Source: Lateolabrax maculatus (taxonomy: Eukaryota > Chordata > Actinopteri > Acropomatiformes > Lateolabracidae). Taken from it: 64,000 bases of DNA. The stretch's first letter is position 1, and every line of letters starts with the position of its first letter. Below, piece by piece: positions 21,242-36,200 of this stretch. The notes beneath the pieces were generated by a model, which saw only the letters and a list, made by a program, of their open reading frames with translations, was not told the origin of the DNA and did not search any database. Position numbers and translations under genes: made by a program. The stretch spans positions 20,877,501-20,941,500 of the forward strand of contig CM062200.1 of assembly GCA_031216445.1 (NCBI GenBank), read 5' to 3'.

Positions 21242-24200
21242 CATCATCATCATCATCATCATCAGTTACAATAACCCTTTAAGGAATGAAAACAGAAGTT
21301 TTCTTTTGAACAAACGCATTATTATAAATTTCACAAAATATTATGTCCTGACGTATGTATTTAAATAATGTCCTTTAATTAACAATTAACATTAGTTTAT
21401 TTGCAAACAATAAAAGCCATTCTTAATATGAGTAAGCAAACACCAATTTGATTGATATTACCTGAAGTGCACAATAAAAAAAATTATTAAAAAAAAGAAC
21501 CCCTCATATGCTGTAGACAGTCAAGTCAAGTCAATTTTATTTGTATAGCGCCAAATCATAACAAAAGTTATCTCAAGATGCTTTTGACATAGAGTAGGTC
21601 TAGACCATACTAGACCAAGTATTATTTACAGAGACCTAACAGTTCCCACCATGAGCAAGTACTTGGTTACAGTGGCGAGGAAAAACTCCCTTTTAACAGG
21701 TAGACAGGTTTTCTTTATGGAGTCAGATGGGGTCAGTGGGTGTGTTTGTAAATCCGAGGTTACTGAACGGGCAGAAAAAAGAAGATAGCTAGCTGCATTA
21801 CCGATTACAGTTATAAACGGGACACAGGCTCTACCTTGATCTGCATGGAGGGATGGCATTGCCGAAGATGGGCAAACATGTCCATTCTCCATGACAACCC
21901 CCGCTGCTGATTTTAATTCACATTTTTGGGGGATGGGGATTGGTGAGACCAGCATCGTATCTCTGTAACATTTCTCTGCTGGATGTGTGTGACTATGTTG
22001 ACGAGTCTGACAGGCAGTTGAGCAGGAAAGGAGATGCACATTGCTCCGTCTGGTTGCATTTTAATACCATAGAATTCAATACTGTAGATAAGCAAATTTA
22101 TATGGTATGATAACTGTCAATTTTCATACCAAGGTATACTGTGAAACCGGTAACCGCTGCAACCCTAGTTGGCTGCTTGGGACCAAACACACAAGACAAG
22201 CTCTGGTCCTACCAGTCTGTCAAAACCAAACTCTTCCTGCCTGACAGCTGGAGATGAGCTGTGAGATTAACCGATCACTTCAGCCAGATACCAACCAGAA
22301 GAGTGGTGTTTGTGTTTAATGGCTCATCAAAGCCCTCCAGAAAAAGCCAGAGATGGACAGGATAAATACCTCACTGCTAAATGGCCTTAAAAGAACTAAG
22401 AGCAGACCTGGGTGCTAGCAGGAGAGCTGCACCCTGCTGTGCTCAGGATTTTACCAAAGAAACACAGAAGAATCCATACAGAAAATAGAAGATTCTTCTG
22501 TTTGTGATTGAAAGAAGGAAAATGGGTCTAGCAAGCATCACAGGTTGACTGACTGAACCGAGGATGTTACTGCCATGCTAAAATGTGTGTTAAAACAGCC
22601 AAACACACCAACACTCACCATGGGACACTGAACAGCTAAAAAAAAAAAAAACCTCTCTCTTATCTTCCCTTAGTTTCAAACAAAGAAAGAAACTACTTTC
22701 AAACATACAGACTTGTTAAATTCTACAATGCTATCACTATGTTTATAGTTTTAACTGTTTGAATTTGCATGTTTGTATCTTTAAGTTTGGCTATCATTTA
22801 TAACTAAATTCTGCAGTTTTATCCATGTCAAAATTATGTAATTAATATCTCAACCACCATTTGAGATATTAATGTGATGTCTGGTCTCATTCTAATCCCC
22901 TGTGAATCAGAATACCAGCAGTTTATTCGTAATAGGCATTCAGGAACATGGTACAGCTGTTTACGAAACTGTCTTAAATTTAAGTATAAGATGGTTGTTG
23001 ATTGTATTTACTTACTCATGTTGTATTATATATTAGTGATGTATTTTTATAAGTGAAGTTGATCTTGAAATTGATGTCCTGAAATTCAGCACTTTGTTCC
23101 TGCATGCAATTCTATGACTGGAAAGTTGTTTACCTGACTGCAAAATTCAGTTCTTCCCACTCCCTTCAATATACCCTATGTAAGCCCTTTGTATTGTATT
23201 GTCTTGTATTTATGTCTGTTGCTAAATCAATTGCCCTTCTGTGACAAATAAAGTCGAAAGTGAAGTGAAAGTGTCTGCAGAACCAGAACTATGTCTGAAA
23301 CATGGACTGTGTGGAAGCAATGACAAAAGTAGTGTACTTACTGTTGCTCATTTGACAGCACATGAAGAACACTGGTCTCCTCGACAAGACCTTTTAGGAC
23401 ATAGTAGACATGGATTAATCTAGACTGTGTATCTGACAGTTTGGCATATTTTTCTAAAGAGAAAATAGGCTCTCATACTCATTAGCTGCTGTGAGTGAGA
23501 AGTCAAAGTTGCTTACTTGTTCCGCGGTCACTGAAGATTGCGCTGACTCCTTCATCAAAAGTTAAGTTAATGTTGACGCCTGGATTACAGGTGGGAAGAC
23601 AGATGGACAGTTGGGGTTGAGGGTGTGAGGGGGAACATAAAGATTATTCTAAATAAGGTTACAACACTAAAATTACAAATCTGCACCATATTGAGTAGAT
23701 AGATTTGACTGACTGGACTGAAATGTTAAATCAGTTAAAAAATATATTCAATAGTTCTAGCACGTAACTCCCACTAAAACCATAAATTGTTTTTATACTT
23801 GTGTTTGTGCACAAATAAACAAGATACAGCATGTTAATCAGTAAGCTTTAGAGGTGTTGGTAGTATTTTAACTTTAAACACAGCTAGGCTATCTGTTTCC
23901 CCCTGCATACAATCTTTATGTTAAGCTAGGCTAACTAAGTCCTGACTCCTAACACAGACATGGGATTGATATCCATCTGAACATCTCACTCTTGGAAATA
24001 CAGTGACAAATGTATTTCCTAAAGACAAAAATACACTTTAAGGAAAAGGCTATTATACTGAGAATATAACCATGAGTACGATAGGAAGTGCAGTATAATG
24101 TTTGCGGATAGAAATAATTCTGCGATCTGGGAATAGGACCTCGATGGATTTTGAGCTCAACGGCTCAAACAACACATTAACACTGCCAATGGCTGTGTTG

Positions 24201-27200
24201 AGTTCAGAGCATCTACTGTATAACAGTAATATACACTTATGGTGGAAGATTTTGTGGATGACAACATGCATTGAATCAGGTGTGTGGGATGTTATTTTAG
24301 AGGTTCAGACAGCGCTGTGGGCTCATACCTTTTGGTGTGCTGATGGCTCTATCATTCACAGATCCTTTAGGCATCACTGGAAACAAAGTCACATAACAGT
24401 CAACGGATTGGAATAAATATGCAAAATTAAGTTCTAATGGTTATCAGATTAGGAATGATATCAAATAATTCTATTACACTTACTCAAGTTTATATTGTTT
24501 CTGTAACTTAAAAAAAAGCTGCATTAAGTACAGTTGTCTTCCCACCCCACCTAATTTCTCAAATGAATTTTAGCAGATTTAAGAAAATATATGGATTTAA
24601 AAAACTAATTTAACTCCTTAAGCGGTCTATACCCTTTATTAATGAAACTTGCAAAAAAAAAAAAAAAAAAATGTTTTGCAGCTGAAACAATCTAAAGCAC
24701 AAATGATTTATCATCACCCTTCAATCATCTACCAATCAAACAATTACCTAATTACACATCCCGCAGACACAAAGGGTTAGATTAGGGTTGATGGGTATGT
24801 TAGTATCGTATAGTTATAGTTTAGTATTAATTTGGTGAGCTGTTTGTGTCCACCTCTGTTTTTTTAATTAACAAGATTATCTCAGAATTCTGAGAAAAGT
24901 TTTACTGGAAAAACTAATTCTGCTCTTTTTTTTGAATTAACAAGATACCTCAAAATCGTATCCCAGGAAATAATTCTGTTTATTTACAAAAATGCCTGAA
25001 TGGCGCTCCTCTCTTTCAGTTAATGCTTTATGCTTCCCTACTTTTGTCTCTACCAACTCCTGAGGATTCTGGCTCTTTAACTGCCAAATGCTCCACTAAG
25101 TCAACCAGCTGTCCTTTACTGTCTGCTGTTTGCTGCTGAGCAGGTTTTGTACAGGGTTTATTTTTATAGCTTTTTCTCTAAAAACAACACTAAGAGAGCA
25201 GTGACAGTGAACCAAAAACAGTAAAAGTAGGCTATAAAAATCTATAGAGCTGAGGGGTGATAATTCTGTTGGTTGATCACCATGAGGTACAACTTTCACA
25301 TACAAGTAATTATTTGATCCATCGTTAATATACAAACCTTGAGCATAACTACTTTAAGTTGTAGTATAGTAAATGTCATTTTAAAAGACAACAAAGATGT
25401 TATAGTTGGTCTGCCAATGATTTATGTTTTGCTGGAGAATAAATCTAACTCCTCCACAAGACGTTCATGCCTACTTTTTTGACATGTAACATGAAATGTA
25501 CACCACATAGATGGAGGTTTATTTTGGTTCTCAAATACTTTTGTTTCTTTTTATATCTTTGTCGCCATTAGAAAATTAAAATCCAGCTGGACCATAATAA
25601 AAATAATCTGTTTAATTAATGCATACAGTGATGCTCAAGACAGAATGGTCCTTCAAGTTCTCAGGAATATCTGGTTTATTCTTTTTTCTGGGCGCTGTGA
25701 CCTCTGACCCCTAAACTCCCAACAGAAACTTCAGCTGAGTTTCCTTAAACTTCAAGCTGTTTGTCATGTTGTACCTGTTCTTTCCAGAGCGATTGACTTA
25801 GAGTGAACATGTTCCTGCTGCCTGGATCTGTGCACATGCCTGATAAAAAAAAAACACAGACACACACTTTATTGCCTTTTTTTTCTCACTGACACCACAT
25901 GCATGCATACTGTACTGAAATAAAAGGAAAAAAGTGGAATCCTAAAAGTGGTGAAAAAACACTGGGAACCATGGTGACTTACTGCAATATCCCTGATTTA
26001 ATAAAGCCATTTGTTGCATGTCCTTCCCTCTCTCTTCCTCTTTCTCAATGTTTCCTGTATAAAGCTGCACTATGAACAATCAAATAAATGCCTACAAATA
26101 ATCTAAACAAAAGAAAAGACCTGGTGTAAAACTTTAAATTAATTTCATTGTTATGTCCAAACTGAACTGACCAACTACATCCAAATACAAAAATGAAGCC
26201 TGATTAAGTCTGAATTTTAATGGCTAAGTCTGCAATATGTACTGATTATTGGAGACATGAAGTTACTGGACTCTGTGACCGACTTGGAAATCCAGATAAT
26301 CAATCAAAAAAACAAAACAATACCCTGTTGTGAGTCCCTCCTGCTGATCAGCTGCTGTGATGGAAACCTACCTGTCAGTGTGTGCCAGTCTGGCAGACAG
26401 GGGGTTTGGGCGTGGTGGTTGGGGTGTGGCAAAGCTAAATGGGAGGAAGGGTCTGGACCTGGCAGGAGAGCCCTGGACTGAACGCTAAGGAGAGAGCAGA
26501 ATTACCACAACAAATTCAATGGCAATGAGGAAGTCCAAGAAACTTGCCTGGACTTATTGTTATTATTAATGTAAGAAAATAATATGATTACAATATAATT
26601 AAAAATAATTATTAATTATTAAGCATTACAAAATACTGCATACAACAACAAATAACAACCAATAGTCATGGTTTCTATTTCAATTTTAAAGAGCAATTTT
26701 TCCATTCATCATTTAAAAAGACAATAGAAGCAGCTATACACCTGTCAAATGACACACTCATTGACTGGTTGATTTTCAAAATGAAAATCTAATCAAGAAA
26801 CAACATTTTACAATGTTGTGTATTTATGCTGTAAGATTGTTGATCTTCCTTTTGATTTTGATGATCTAAATCAAAAGCTCATTTCGACCAATTTAGTTTG
26901 ACTGAAGGTTCTAATAGTAATCCAGGAAAGGATCCCTCCATCTTGGTAATACTGCATGTCTGGCCAAAAGAGAGACAAAGGACAGTGTGCAGTATTTGAT
27001 TGGAGTGAGGCACACGTGATCCTCTCCAGTGGTGCCAAAAGAGAGGGGCCATGGGTTGGGTTCTAGTTCAAAATTTATGATTAGGGATAAGATTTGGAAA
27101 ATGTAATATATATCCAGTTCCTTCAATCTGTGAATTAAATTTGCACAAATCTCACAGGGACAGCTGAGAGGTGACTGGATAGGTCCATGTCATATAGAAT

Positions 27201-30200
27201 TAATCATTCTACAACACAGGGTTGCACAACTAAATGAAAGTTATAGCCCCATCAACAGGATCTATTACATCCCTTTCAACATGATCAATTATAAACTTAC
27301 TTAATCACCCAGGACTGTTAATACCAGGTCTGAACAGGGCCTTAAAGACACAACTTATACACAGTCTCCATTATAAACAGTTAATACACCCTTATTAATT
27401 ATTTCTTTAAAAACGACCAGTGTGTAGGATTTAGTGGCGTCTAGCATCTAGTGAGATTGCAGATTGCAACCAACTAAATACCCTACTCCTCACTCCTCCC
27501 TTTCCAAGCCCATTCTGGGCTACTGTAGAAACATAGCAGTGCAACATGGCAACTCCATGGAAGAGGACCTAATCCGTATTTATTTATGATGGGCTCATTC
27601 TAAGCTAACAAAAACACAACTATTCTTAGTTTCAGGTAATCATACAATAATGGAAAGATAATATGTCTTGTGTGTCTTGCGTCAACTGATCGGCTCTTCC
27701 GATCAGCCTTTATAGAGACCACCATTCAAACTATTAAGAACAAATATTGGCTGATGACGATCTGTGGCCAATCAATCGGAGCACACTTTTTTCCAGGCTA
27801 GGACACGTCCAGATCATGTCGATAAGGGAAGCCTCACTTCTTCTACATTTGTCCCTGCAGGGATTCAAATCTGGGTAAATACGAGATAGTTTGGCTTTGG
27901 ACACATGGGCCCTGTGCACAGCCTGTAACAGACAGTGACGAGCCCAGAGGGAGGTTGAATTAACTAGCTTAAAGATCAAATCGCATACATTGTCCGACAG
28001 TGAAAGGTTTAAATCCTGCTCCAAAGTAGTTTTAATTTTGCATCTAGGTAACACTTTCTATGAAGACCACATCTTGTCTATATAGCGTTATGATGTTAAT
28101 TCTTAGTGAATTAGAATGCATTTATAATGCTTTATGACTGCACTCATAAACACACATGCTTTCGGATATAAGTTAGTAAGTTTGAGAGTCTTATGGATGC
28201 TCTTGATTGAGGTTGACTGATTGATTCTATACATTATGACTATACTATACTCTCTTAACCCATACAAACACCTCAACAATCAACAAAAGTAAGGACTCAT
28301 AGTAAGCTAGTCCAAGCAGTATAATAAGTTATCAATACATGTTTTAAAGGGATAGTTCGTATTTTTTGAAGTGGGGTTGTATGAGGTACTTATCCATAGT
28401 CAGTGTATATGTGTATATGACAGCACACGCCTAGTTTGGAGAAGCTGACAGCTGTCCCTGCACGGATGCTCAGAAACATACTGCTGTGGAAGGGGTCAGC
28501 AGCAAAAAGTATTTTAGCCACCTAAAAAGGCATTAGACCTAGCATGTGGCAGGCCATAGGAAACACTGGGTGAAGAAGCAAAAAAAAAGTAGGCAGGAGC
28601 ACCTGTTAATTGCTTCTACTCCATGTGGCTTCCAACTCAAAGTCCCCCTCACCACCATTTAAGGCCTTGAATTTAGATACTTAATCTCAATCAATTTAGG
28701 CCTCATAGAAACACTGTAAAACACACAACTTTAATCAATATTCTCATTACCGATTAATTTGCCACATATTTTCGCAATTAATCCTTGTTGTCATCAAATG
28801 TTTCCTTTACCGTGTAAGAGTTTACTGTGATATAAAGTAGAGAAGCAGCAAATCTTCTCATTTGAGAAGCTGGAACCAGAAACGGTTCAGCAAGTCAAGT
28901 ACAAAACTACAATGTACTACTGGAGTACATTTTTTAAAAAATGTTTTAATGATAACTTGGAAAGCACTTTGCAAACTTTAAAAATATAAAATATTTGTTG
29001 GTTGTTTCAAACTGCTAACTCAATCACCACCATCATTCTAAAATCCATTAAAATATTTAGGAATAACTGAGGACTAATTTTGTATATGACAATCACATTT
29101 AAAAGTAATTGAGTATTGTTATTGAATAATAGCAACTGCAACATTAAATACAACCTGTGCTTATATCATATTTAATATATTTATTTATCATATATTTATT
29201 TATATATTTATTAAATATTTATATTTATTTATATATATGTATTTTATATACAAGTTTCTTTTTTGCACTCAGTATCTTAACTATCAGTGGTGGTGTTGTG
29301 TATGTGATGTGTTCTGACCTGTGCAGTGGGAGTCCTGGCATCACCTGACAGGCTGCAGTTGTCCATTTGTTTCTCCATCTCCCTCTCCTTCTCAACTGTC
29401 TTCAGAGCAAACTCCACTTCAGTCGCCAGCTGCTCGTCTCCAGAGAAAAACTCTTTCACCTCGTTACGGTAGTCCTGCATCGTCACCTGATGGGAACAAT
29501 GTGTCATGCAGGGAGTAGTGTCACACAAAGGTTGGGTGCCCCAAAAGGGCTCCTTAGCGCAGGGCCATGCATAACTTCTCCAAAACATTTCTGCATGTTC
29601 AAAGTGGCCTTAAATAAATGGTTACAAAGTACCATGCAGCATATTCAATTTTAATTTTTGACTTTTTGTGACCAAGAAAATAAGAGCATGTTGTTGACAT
29701 AGTTACCCTGTCTGCTATTTATATGTTGATTGTATTGTCTTTGCTTGCTAACTTGTTGTTGTTTTGATTTATCTTGTGATTGTGGCCTGGGAACACAGGG
29801 GAAGGACCCAGACAACAGCAGAGCCAGGTAGCAGGATGATATTTCACTGATATTTAATAACAGGGTTACATACAATGAAGTGCAGGCAGGCAGGTGCAGC
29901 ATGATAAACAATGGAAATAATATGGTCAAGAAGAGTTTTATATCTGCCACACAATGACAGACTAACTTCTCTCCAAAAGACTCTCTTCCCATTAACTACT
30001 AATGACCACAGGTCACTGTTGTAATTCAAAGACACTAATGGAAAGGTGTATGACAAGTTCCTGATTTACATTGGCCTGCAAACAATCACAAACCTTGACC
30101 AGCGAAGTCAATCGTGATGGTTTGCCAATTCGGACCACATAAACCAGGGTATTAAATTTAAAATCAGTTTGCACTGACCTTCCCAGTGCCACCTTAACAC

Positions 30201-33200
30201 TATACTTATCAAAGAACATTTTTGGTTTCCATCAGAGACTCCAACCAAACTAAAACCCCCAAATTCTACCAAGGAGTGAGGACACCAAGGATCAGAGAAA
30301 ACTGATTTAATATCATACAATAAAAGTGACTATCCAATTACTTGTTATGTGTAACTTATCCCCTACCAGTACTGGAATCATGATTTGTAAGTGATGTTTA
30401 ATAAGTTCTCACTTACATGACTCAACTATTCAGGTTGATAAATAATAAAGAAATAATCATAAGATTTAAATCATAGGATGTAAATCATAAGTTATTCTGA
30501 CAACACTAACAGTGAGTCAAAGGGAGTTTATACTGATCAAGTATATGTAGGCGTAAGCCTAGCTATTAAACTTACCAGTTTTACAGTAATCATTTGATAC
30601 AGATCCCTTTTGGGTTATACACTGAAAATATGTGCTTGTATATAGGCATAATATAGATCCAAAAATATCACACAAAATGTGTTTATACATACACTAGTGT
30701 TCATACCTTAGTTTAAATGTGTTAATCATCTTATTTAAATATAATAATATAAATCTCTTTTAAATGTATTAAGTGTATAACACATTCCTAGATCTATCCT
30801 AACAAATCTTTAGATTTGAGACCATTTGGGTTTATAAATATTATGTTGCTTTGTTCATGGTAGTCAGATCTGTTTACAATGCCTATAGTTCTTTTCTGTA
30901 GCATAAAGTTGGATCTGTGATTTTGTATGTGTCGCGAAACCTCCACTGACATTGTAATGACATTTATATTGATCTCTTTTACTCATTAATGTGAATATAC
31001 ATTTAAATAACCAGTGAATTTATCAGAGGTTGCCAGAAAGATAATTTGAGTTAAAGGACACTCTTTGGAATAACATTCCAAGTGCCTGTGTGTTTGTGTG
31101 CATTCTCCTCAGACAGACATCACATTCCTTTGTCAGACACACTGACTTAATTGTATGTGACTATTTCATTTGCTGTGCATATATGCATATAAGAAATTAA
31201 TGATATAGACATAGGCCCTTTTGTTATGATTTGGCGCTATACAAATAAATTGACTTGACCAAATTGACTCTAATGATGCATGGCACCATGCTGCACATGC
31301 TTAGTTAATCAAATGAATATGCAGAGAGCATGCACATGTCCATGCTGTGGTCTCACCTGGAGATAGGCCATTAGGTCTCTGAGGACAGGAGAGCGTTTCT
31401 GCTCCAGTAGGCTCTTCAGGCTGATGATGAGAGGGACGGTGTTCTCTATGAAGGCCTTCTTCTGGACCTGTGGATCAAAGCAGGAAGCTGAGAGGGGCTC
31501 ACCTAAAACCTCCACAGAATTTTTAAATGGTATTTCTAATAGTACTTTCCATTAGGAAACCTATTCATTAACCAATGGATAAACCTGCCAAACTCATGTA
31601 CCTGCAGCCTGATGTTGGCTCTACTCAATCACTTGCAGTGTTGGGCAAGTAAGGCATTAATTAGTCACGTGTTATAGTAATGTGATTATTTTTTTCAGTA
31701 ATGAACAGTGTAAGATATTACAATTTGATATTTGGTAATTATATTACAGTTACTAATCCCAGTAATGCTCTGTTACTTTGACATTTGAGGTTGTCTTGTT
31801 TGAGGTCTTACAGTAGAAGTTGATGAAGGGTTAATGACAGTTTGGTCTCTCAGCCTTCAATGGACAGACCGGTTCAGGACATGTTTGGCAGCTTGGCAAA
31901 GGGGCTTTAGGTTAGGGGAGGTGGTTAGCCTCTACCAAAAGAAGAGCAACGTGAGTCCAGGCAATTCCAAAGTTGTCTTTTTCAAATATTTTGGACTTTA
32001 GCTGGCTTGCTAATGTTAACCACAGGTAACGTTCAGGAGTCGCCTATTATGTTTTATTTGGAAGGCGTGTGAACTGAGCAGTTGAGGTTGGGAATTCTAG
32101 AGACCTATGTGCAGTCACCAAGATTAAGCTAGCTGTTGCTGGATGGTTCAGTAAAACTCAATGTCTCGTTTTGTTTGTGTATGTTAAATGTAGATGTGAC
32201 ATGTGGGTGTGGGTTGACGCAGCCAAGCTGAGAAACAAAAGTAAAGTGAAATGACTCATGTAATGCATTACTTTTACTGCTGAGTATTAATGTAATAAAG
32301 ACTGTGTTTTTTTTTTTTTTATATATAACTGATTACAGTGTTCAAGTAACTTGGCCAACATTGCTCACCTGTGACACAACTTTCTTCTGTGCGGCCTGCA
32401 GGACAGCCTTAGCTATGGTGGCCATGTTCTCCTCTGCTTCCTCCCCTGCAGTGCCTCCTTCTAAAGTAGATATGGCCTGCAGCTTAATCTCCCTCAGACT
32501 CAAGATGTTGAAGGTCTCTGACAAGATTTCAGCACCATCTGCATCCAGTGGCAGCTCCTCATCTGCAAAGCATGCTGGGATAGGAAAAGGAAAGAGGTTA
32601 CAAGGTTTTCTCTTCAGGTTAATACTGCTCTGAATTGGTGCTTGTTAACAGTAATGAAATCATTAAGAAAATGTGTTAAGATGCCCCAAGATGTTTACCA
32701 TTCATAAAACCCCCTTTAATGAAGAAGCACTAGAGTTAATTTTATCATTCACCCAGAGAAAGAAAAACTTAAAACTTATTTTAGACAGAGTCGGAAAGGG
32801 AATGAGTGGTTGCATGAGCCAAGCCAAGCCAATTATATTTGTATAGCGCCAAATCATAACAAAAGCTATCTCAAAACACTTTTCACATAGAGTAGGTCTA
32901 AACCATACTCTTTAAAATCTTATTTAGAGAGACCCAACAGTTCCCACCATGAGCAAGCACTTGGCGACAGTGGCGAGGAAAAACTCCTTTTTAACAGGTA
33001 GAAACCTTGAGCAGAACCGGGCTCTTGGTGGGCGGCCATCTGCATCGACTGAGTTGGGTTTAAATGGAGGAGAGAGGAGGAGAGGGGAGAGAGAGCAGGA
33101 GGACAGACAACAAATCAGGCTAATAATAAAAGCACGAGTGCCTTCTATCTTAAGTTTTGCTTACCTAAGACAGTCTGGTTGATCTTGTTGGTGATATTGA

Positions 33201-36200
33201 AACGCTGGGCGTCTGTGAAGTGCTCCAACAGGAAGCGGTAGATCCAAAAACGCTTCTCTCGGTGCTGAGCTCCTTTCAGTGAGAACCGAAGCCTTTCTCT
33301 GCATAGATTTTAAGAAATAAGTCAAATTTTACAAATAATCTTTGCATGAATGGTAACAGAACACATACTGTACAGTTTCAGTTTATCTGTCTAGGTGAAA
33401 AAAACATAAATATGCATTTGTGTTTAAAGTTTAAAGTGTCATCTTTGAAAATAATCAATGAGAACTAAAGCCAAACGTAAACTGGATGGCAAATGATTTC
33501 CCCACAGCTTCCTACCTCTCACTTTGAGGGAACTTGTTGTAGGTCTTGTGTTTGGTGTAGGAGTTGAAGTGGAAGATGCACTCGATAAAGTGCTGGCTGA
33601 ACATTTCTGGGTTCTTTTTCAGCAGCAGGTGGAGCAGGCAGTATTCACACAGACTGAGATAGGAAACAGGAGGCACTTAGGTGAGTAACTATGATGGACT
33701 ACTTGCTTAGAACAATATTAGATCCAAGTGTTGTTTATTTGTATAGCAGTTAAAATAAGGTATGGACAAAATATGTGTGCACTGTGTATCACTATTGAAA
33801 TGTCCAAGAAAAAGATCATCTATCAAAAATGTAAAAAGTATAATATAATATTATATATTGTAAAAAAGAGTCATTATGATATTACAGCCCTTTGTTATGT
33901 GTTTATTTTTGAAAATCACAAATACATCATGCAGTCCTGGTAGAATTGCTGTTGATTTTCCAACATTACCAGCACTTTAATAATATTATCATATAAATAT
34001 AGTTTTTCTTAGTTTTAAATCAAATGTTTATTAGATGCTAAAATGATTAACTTAGTCATCATCTTTCTGTCTATGCACTGTGTGATTTACCTGGCAATGG
34101 CAGGGACTGGGTCGACCAGCGCCACCATGAAGCGAAAGAAGAGGGAGCCCTTCCATTTCACAAATTCCTCCTAGAAAATGGTACAAAGGCAATTAGAGAT
34201 AGACATTGAAAACACACCCTGATGATTCCTAGAGAACAGCCTAGTAGCATGAAGGGGGAATGCAGGCTGGATTGGTGCAGAATCTTCCACAGTCGAAAAA
34301 GATTAAGAGGTTAAAATGTGGCAATCTTACTGCTGTCCAATCTGTCAACTTGGATGACTAAAAGCTGATACAGGGCTGATAATAATACATTTTTCTTAAA
34401 GTGGTTTTTAAATTGTGTTTTTTGGTGTCAAAGTTCAAGTCCAGTTCATTTACTTTGACAAATGCATGGTGGCTGAAAATGGCTTGAATATATAAAACTG
34501 AGTTTAGTTCCAAATGCCCTTGCTGTTGAACCTTTAATTTAGTAATCCATATTTTTTTCAAATAGCTTTTGCATTTATATTCCCACCTGGAGCAAGTTGG
34601 TCAGCATGATGAGAGTCTGCTCCCTGATGACCGCTTCATTGTCTTGCAGACAGGCGGAGATGTTGGGGATGTAGTGATCCACGATGTTGGTGTATCGAAC
34701 ACACAGATCACACATAATTACCACCACATTGTTGCGCACAGCAACCTCTGTGCCGACCTCCAGCTCCCTGGCAAACACCGGAAGGTACTTCTGGACTAGT
34801 TCCTCATGTTGCAGACACAGTTTACCTGAACCAGACAGATGGCAACAGAGAGGAAACATGATGAATGAGACGGCAGAAATGCATGGATTTATGAGCAGTG
34901 TTTCTCAGACATTACTAAAGAGACACAAAGGAGGAAGGCATAAACTGAGACAAGGACAGTTTACCTAATGTGATGACTCCGTGCGCTCTGACTTTGGTAG
35001 ACAGAGAGTTTGCTTTGAACTGGGACAGAGGCAGTGAGGCTGGCAGCTCCTCCTGACACTCTGTCAATCATCAACATAAAGAACAAGTCAGCCATGTTAA
35101 CTATGTTATCAGAGAATACGTTTATGTTTTCTTCTCCATTTTTAAAGCTCTTCAGTGTAGGGTTTAGTATTTTTTACAGGGCAATGCACTCCTGCTAAGC
35201 AATAGGGGTAAAAAAAATTTAAAATAAAATTCACTTAAGTATCGTGATTTTTGAATGCCTGAATTGATACAATTCAAATTCAATTGCGGCTTCACACATA
35301 CTCATAGAACTGGAGTTACATCCAGGTAACTACTAGCTTATACACTTATGGCACGTGTCCATAGGATCCGTCATTTCCACGCTTCCCACTCATTGTCTAT
35401 GTAAGCAGCTGTGCAATGCAAGCTGGAAGCATTCTGGATCTAAAAATGTAGTTTAAAATGTGGCTTAAAACTGGATAAAATTGTAAATTTATGACAAACA
35501 CAATGCTCATCATAATGCGCCTTCTCCAATACTAAGCCCCCTGTTATTGCAGATTGTGGATCAGTGCTATCCTCAAAGTAGCTACAGACTACAATGCAAA
35601 CCACAATCGCAATACATATCGAATGAACAGTCCATTAAATCTGTAAACTCCAACTAAGCAGTCATTTAAAAGTCCACTCTACTCCTTCATGTTGCTAATT
35701 AGCCACTGCGGCTTCGCACTAGAAAACATTATTATCCAGATTTTAGTAACTATCAGAAATAACAGGGGCTTTGTGTGTCTTCTGAAACCCCCTGGCCAAC
35801 AGTCTTAAGCTTTGCATTATCTGTACTGTTTTGTATGCTTCTTTAATCCTGTTACCTTTGTGAGAGCAGAATGTCCTCAGAACAAATCGAAACATTACAA
35901 GAAAAAGAAAGAGCTGGACCAAAGACCAAACCATATCTAAATAAGTGAATTCTGTGGGGAGATATTTCTCATGCAACTAAGCATTCTGATGGAAATCTTA
36001 GAGCTGGTTCACTCTAACAAGAAGTTTCAGAAGACCTGGATGTCTTACACAAGAATACTTATTGAAGCTCAATCGAGGAGAAAAGGGAAACACCACGTGT
36101 GAATCACAGTGTACTGCTACCCAAATCTGAAGATGGTGTCCTAAAGCTCAGTATTTAACCTTCCCCAGAACTGATAAGTTCTGCTATATCCAAATAGGGT

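Larger units (their letters stand above)
21109..22167. mobile_element. Non-autonomous hAT element with perfect 8-bp target duplication
   Basis: Terminal inverted repeats TAGGGTTGCAACGGT and ACCGCTGCAACCCTA, flanked by identical GTTGGCTG at 21101-21108 and 22168-22175. The 8-bp duplication and ends fit the hAT superfamily. The 1,059-bp interior has no transposase; it holds an ATT/ATC microsatellite and, from about 21521, a nested teleost repeat (ATTTTATTTGTATAGCGCC). Confidence 0.88.

Noticed and set aside
32949..33182. 77-codon plus frame starting MSKHLATVARKN
   Set aside because: Part of a dispersed teleost repeat also present near 21650.
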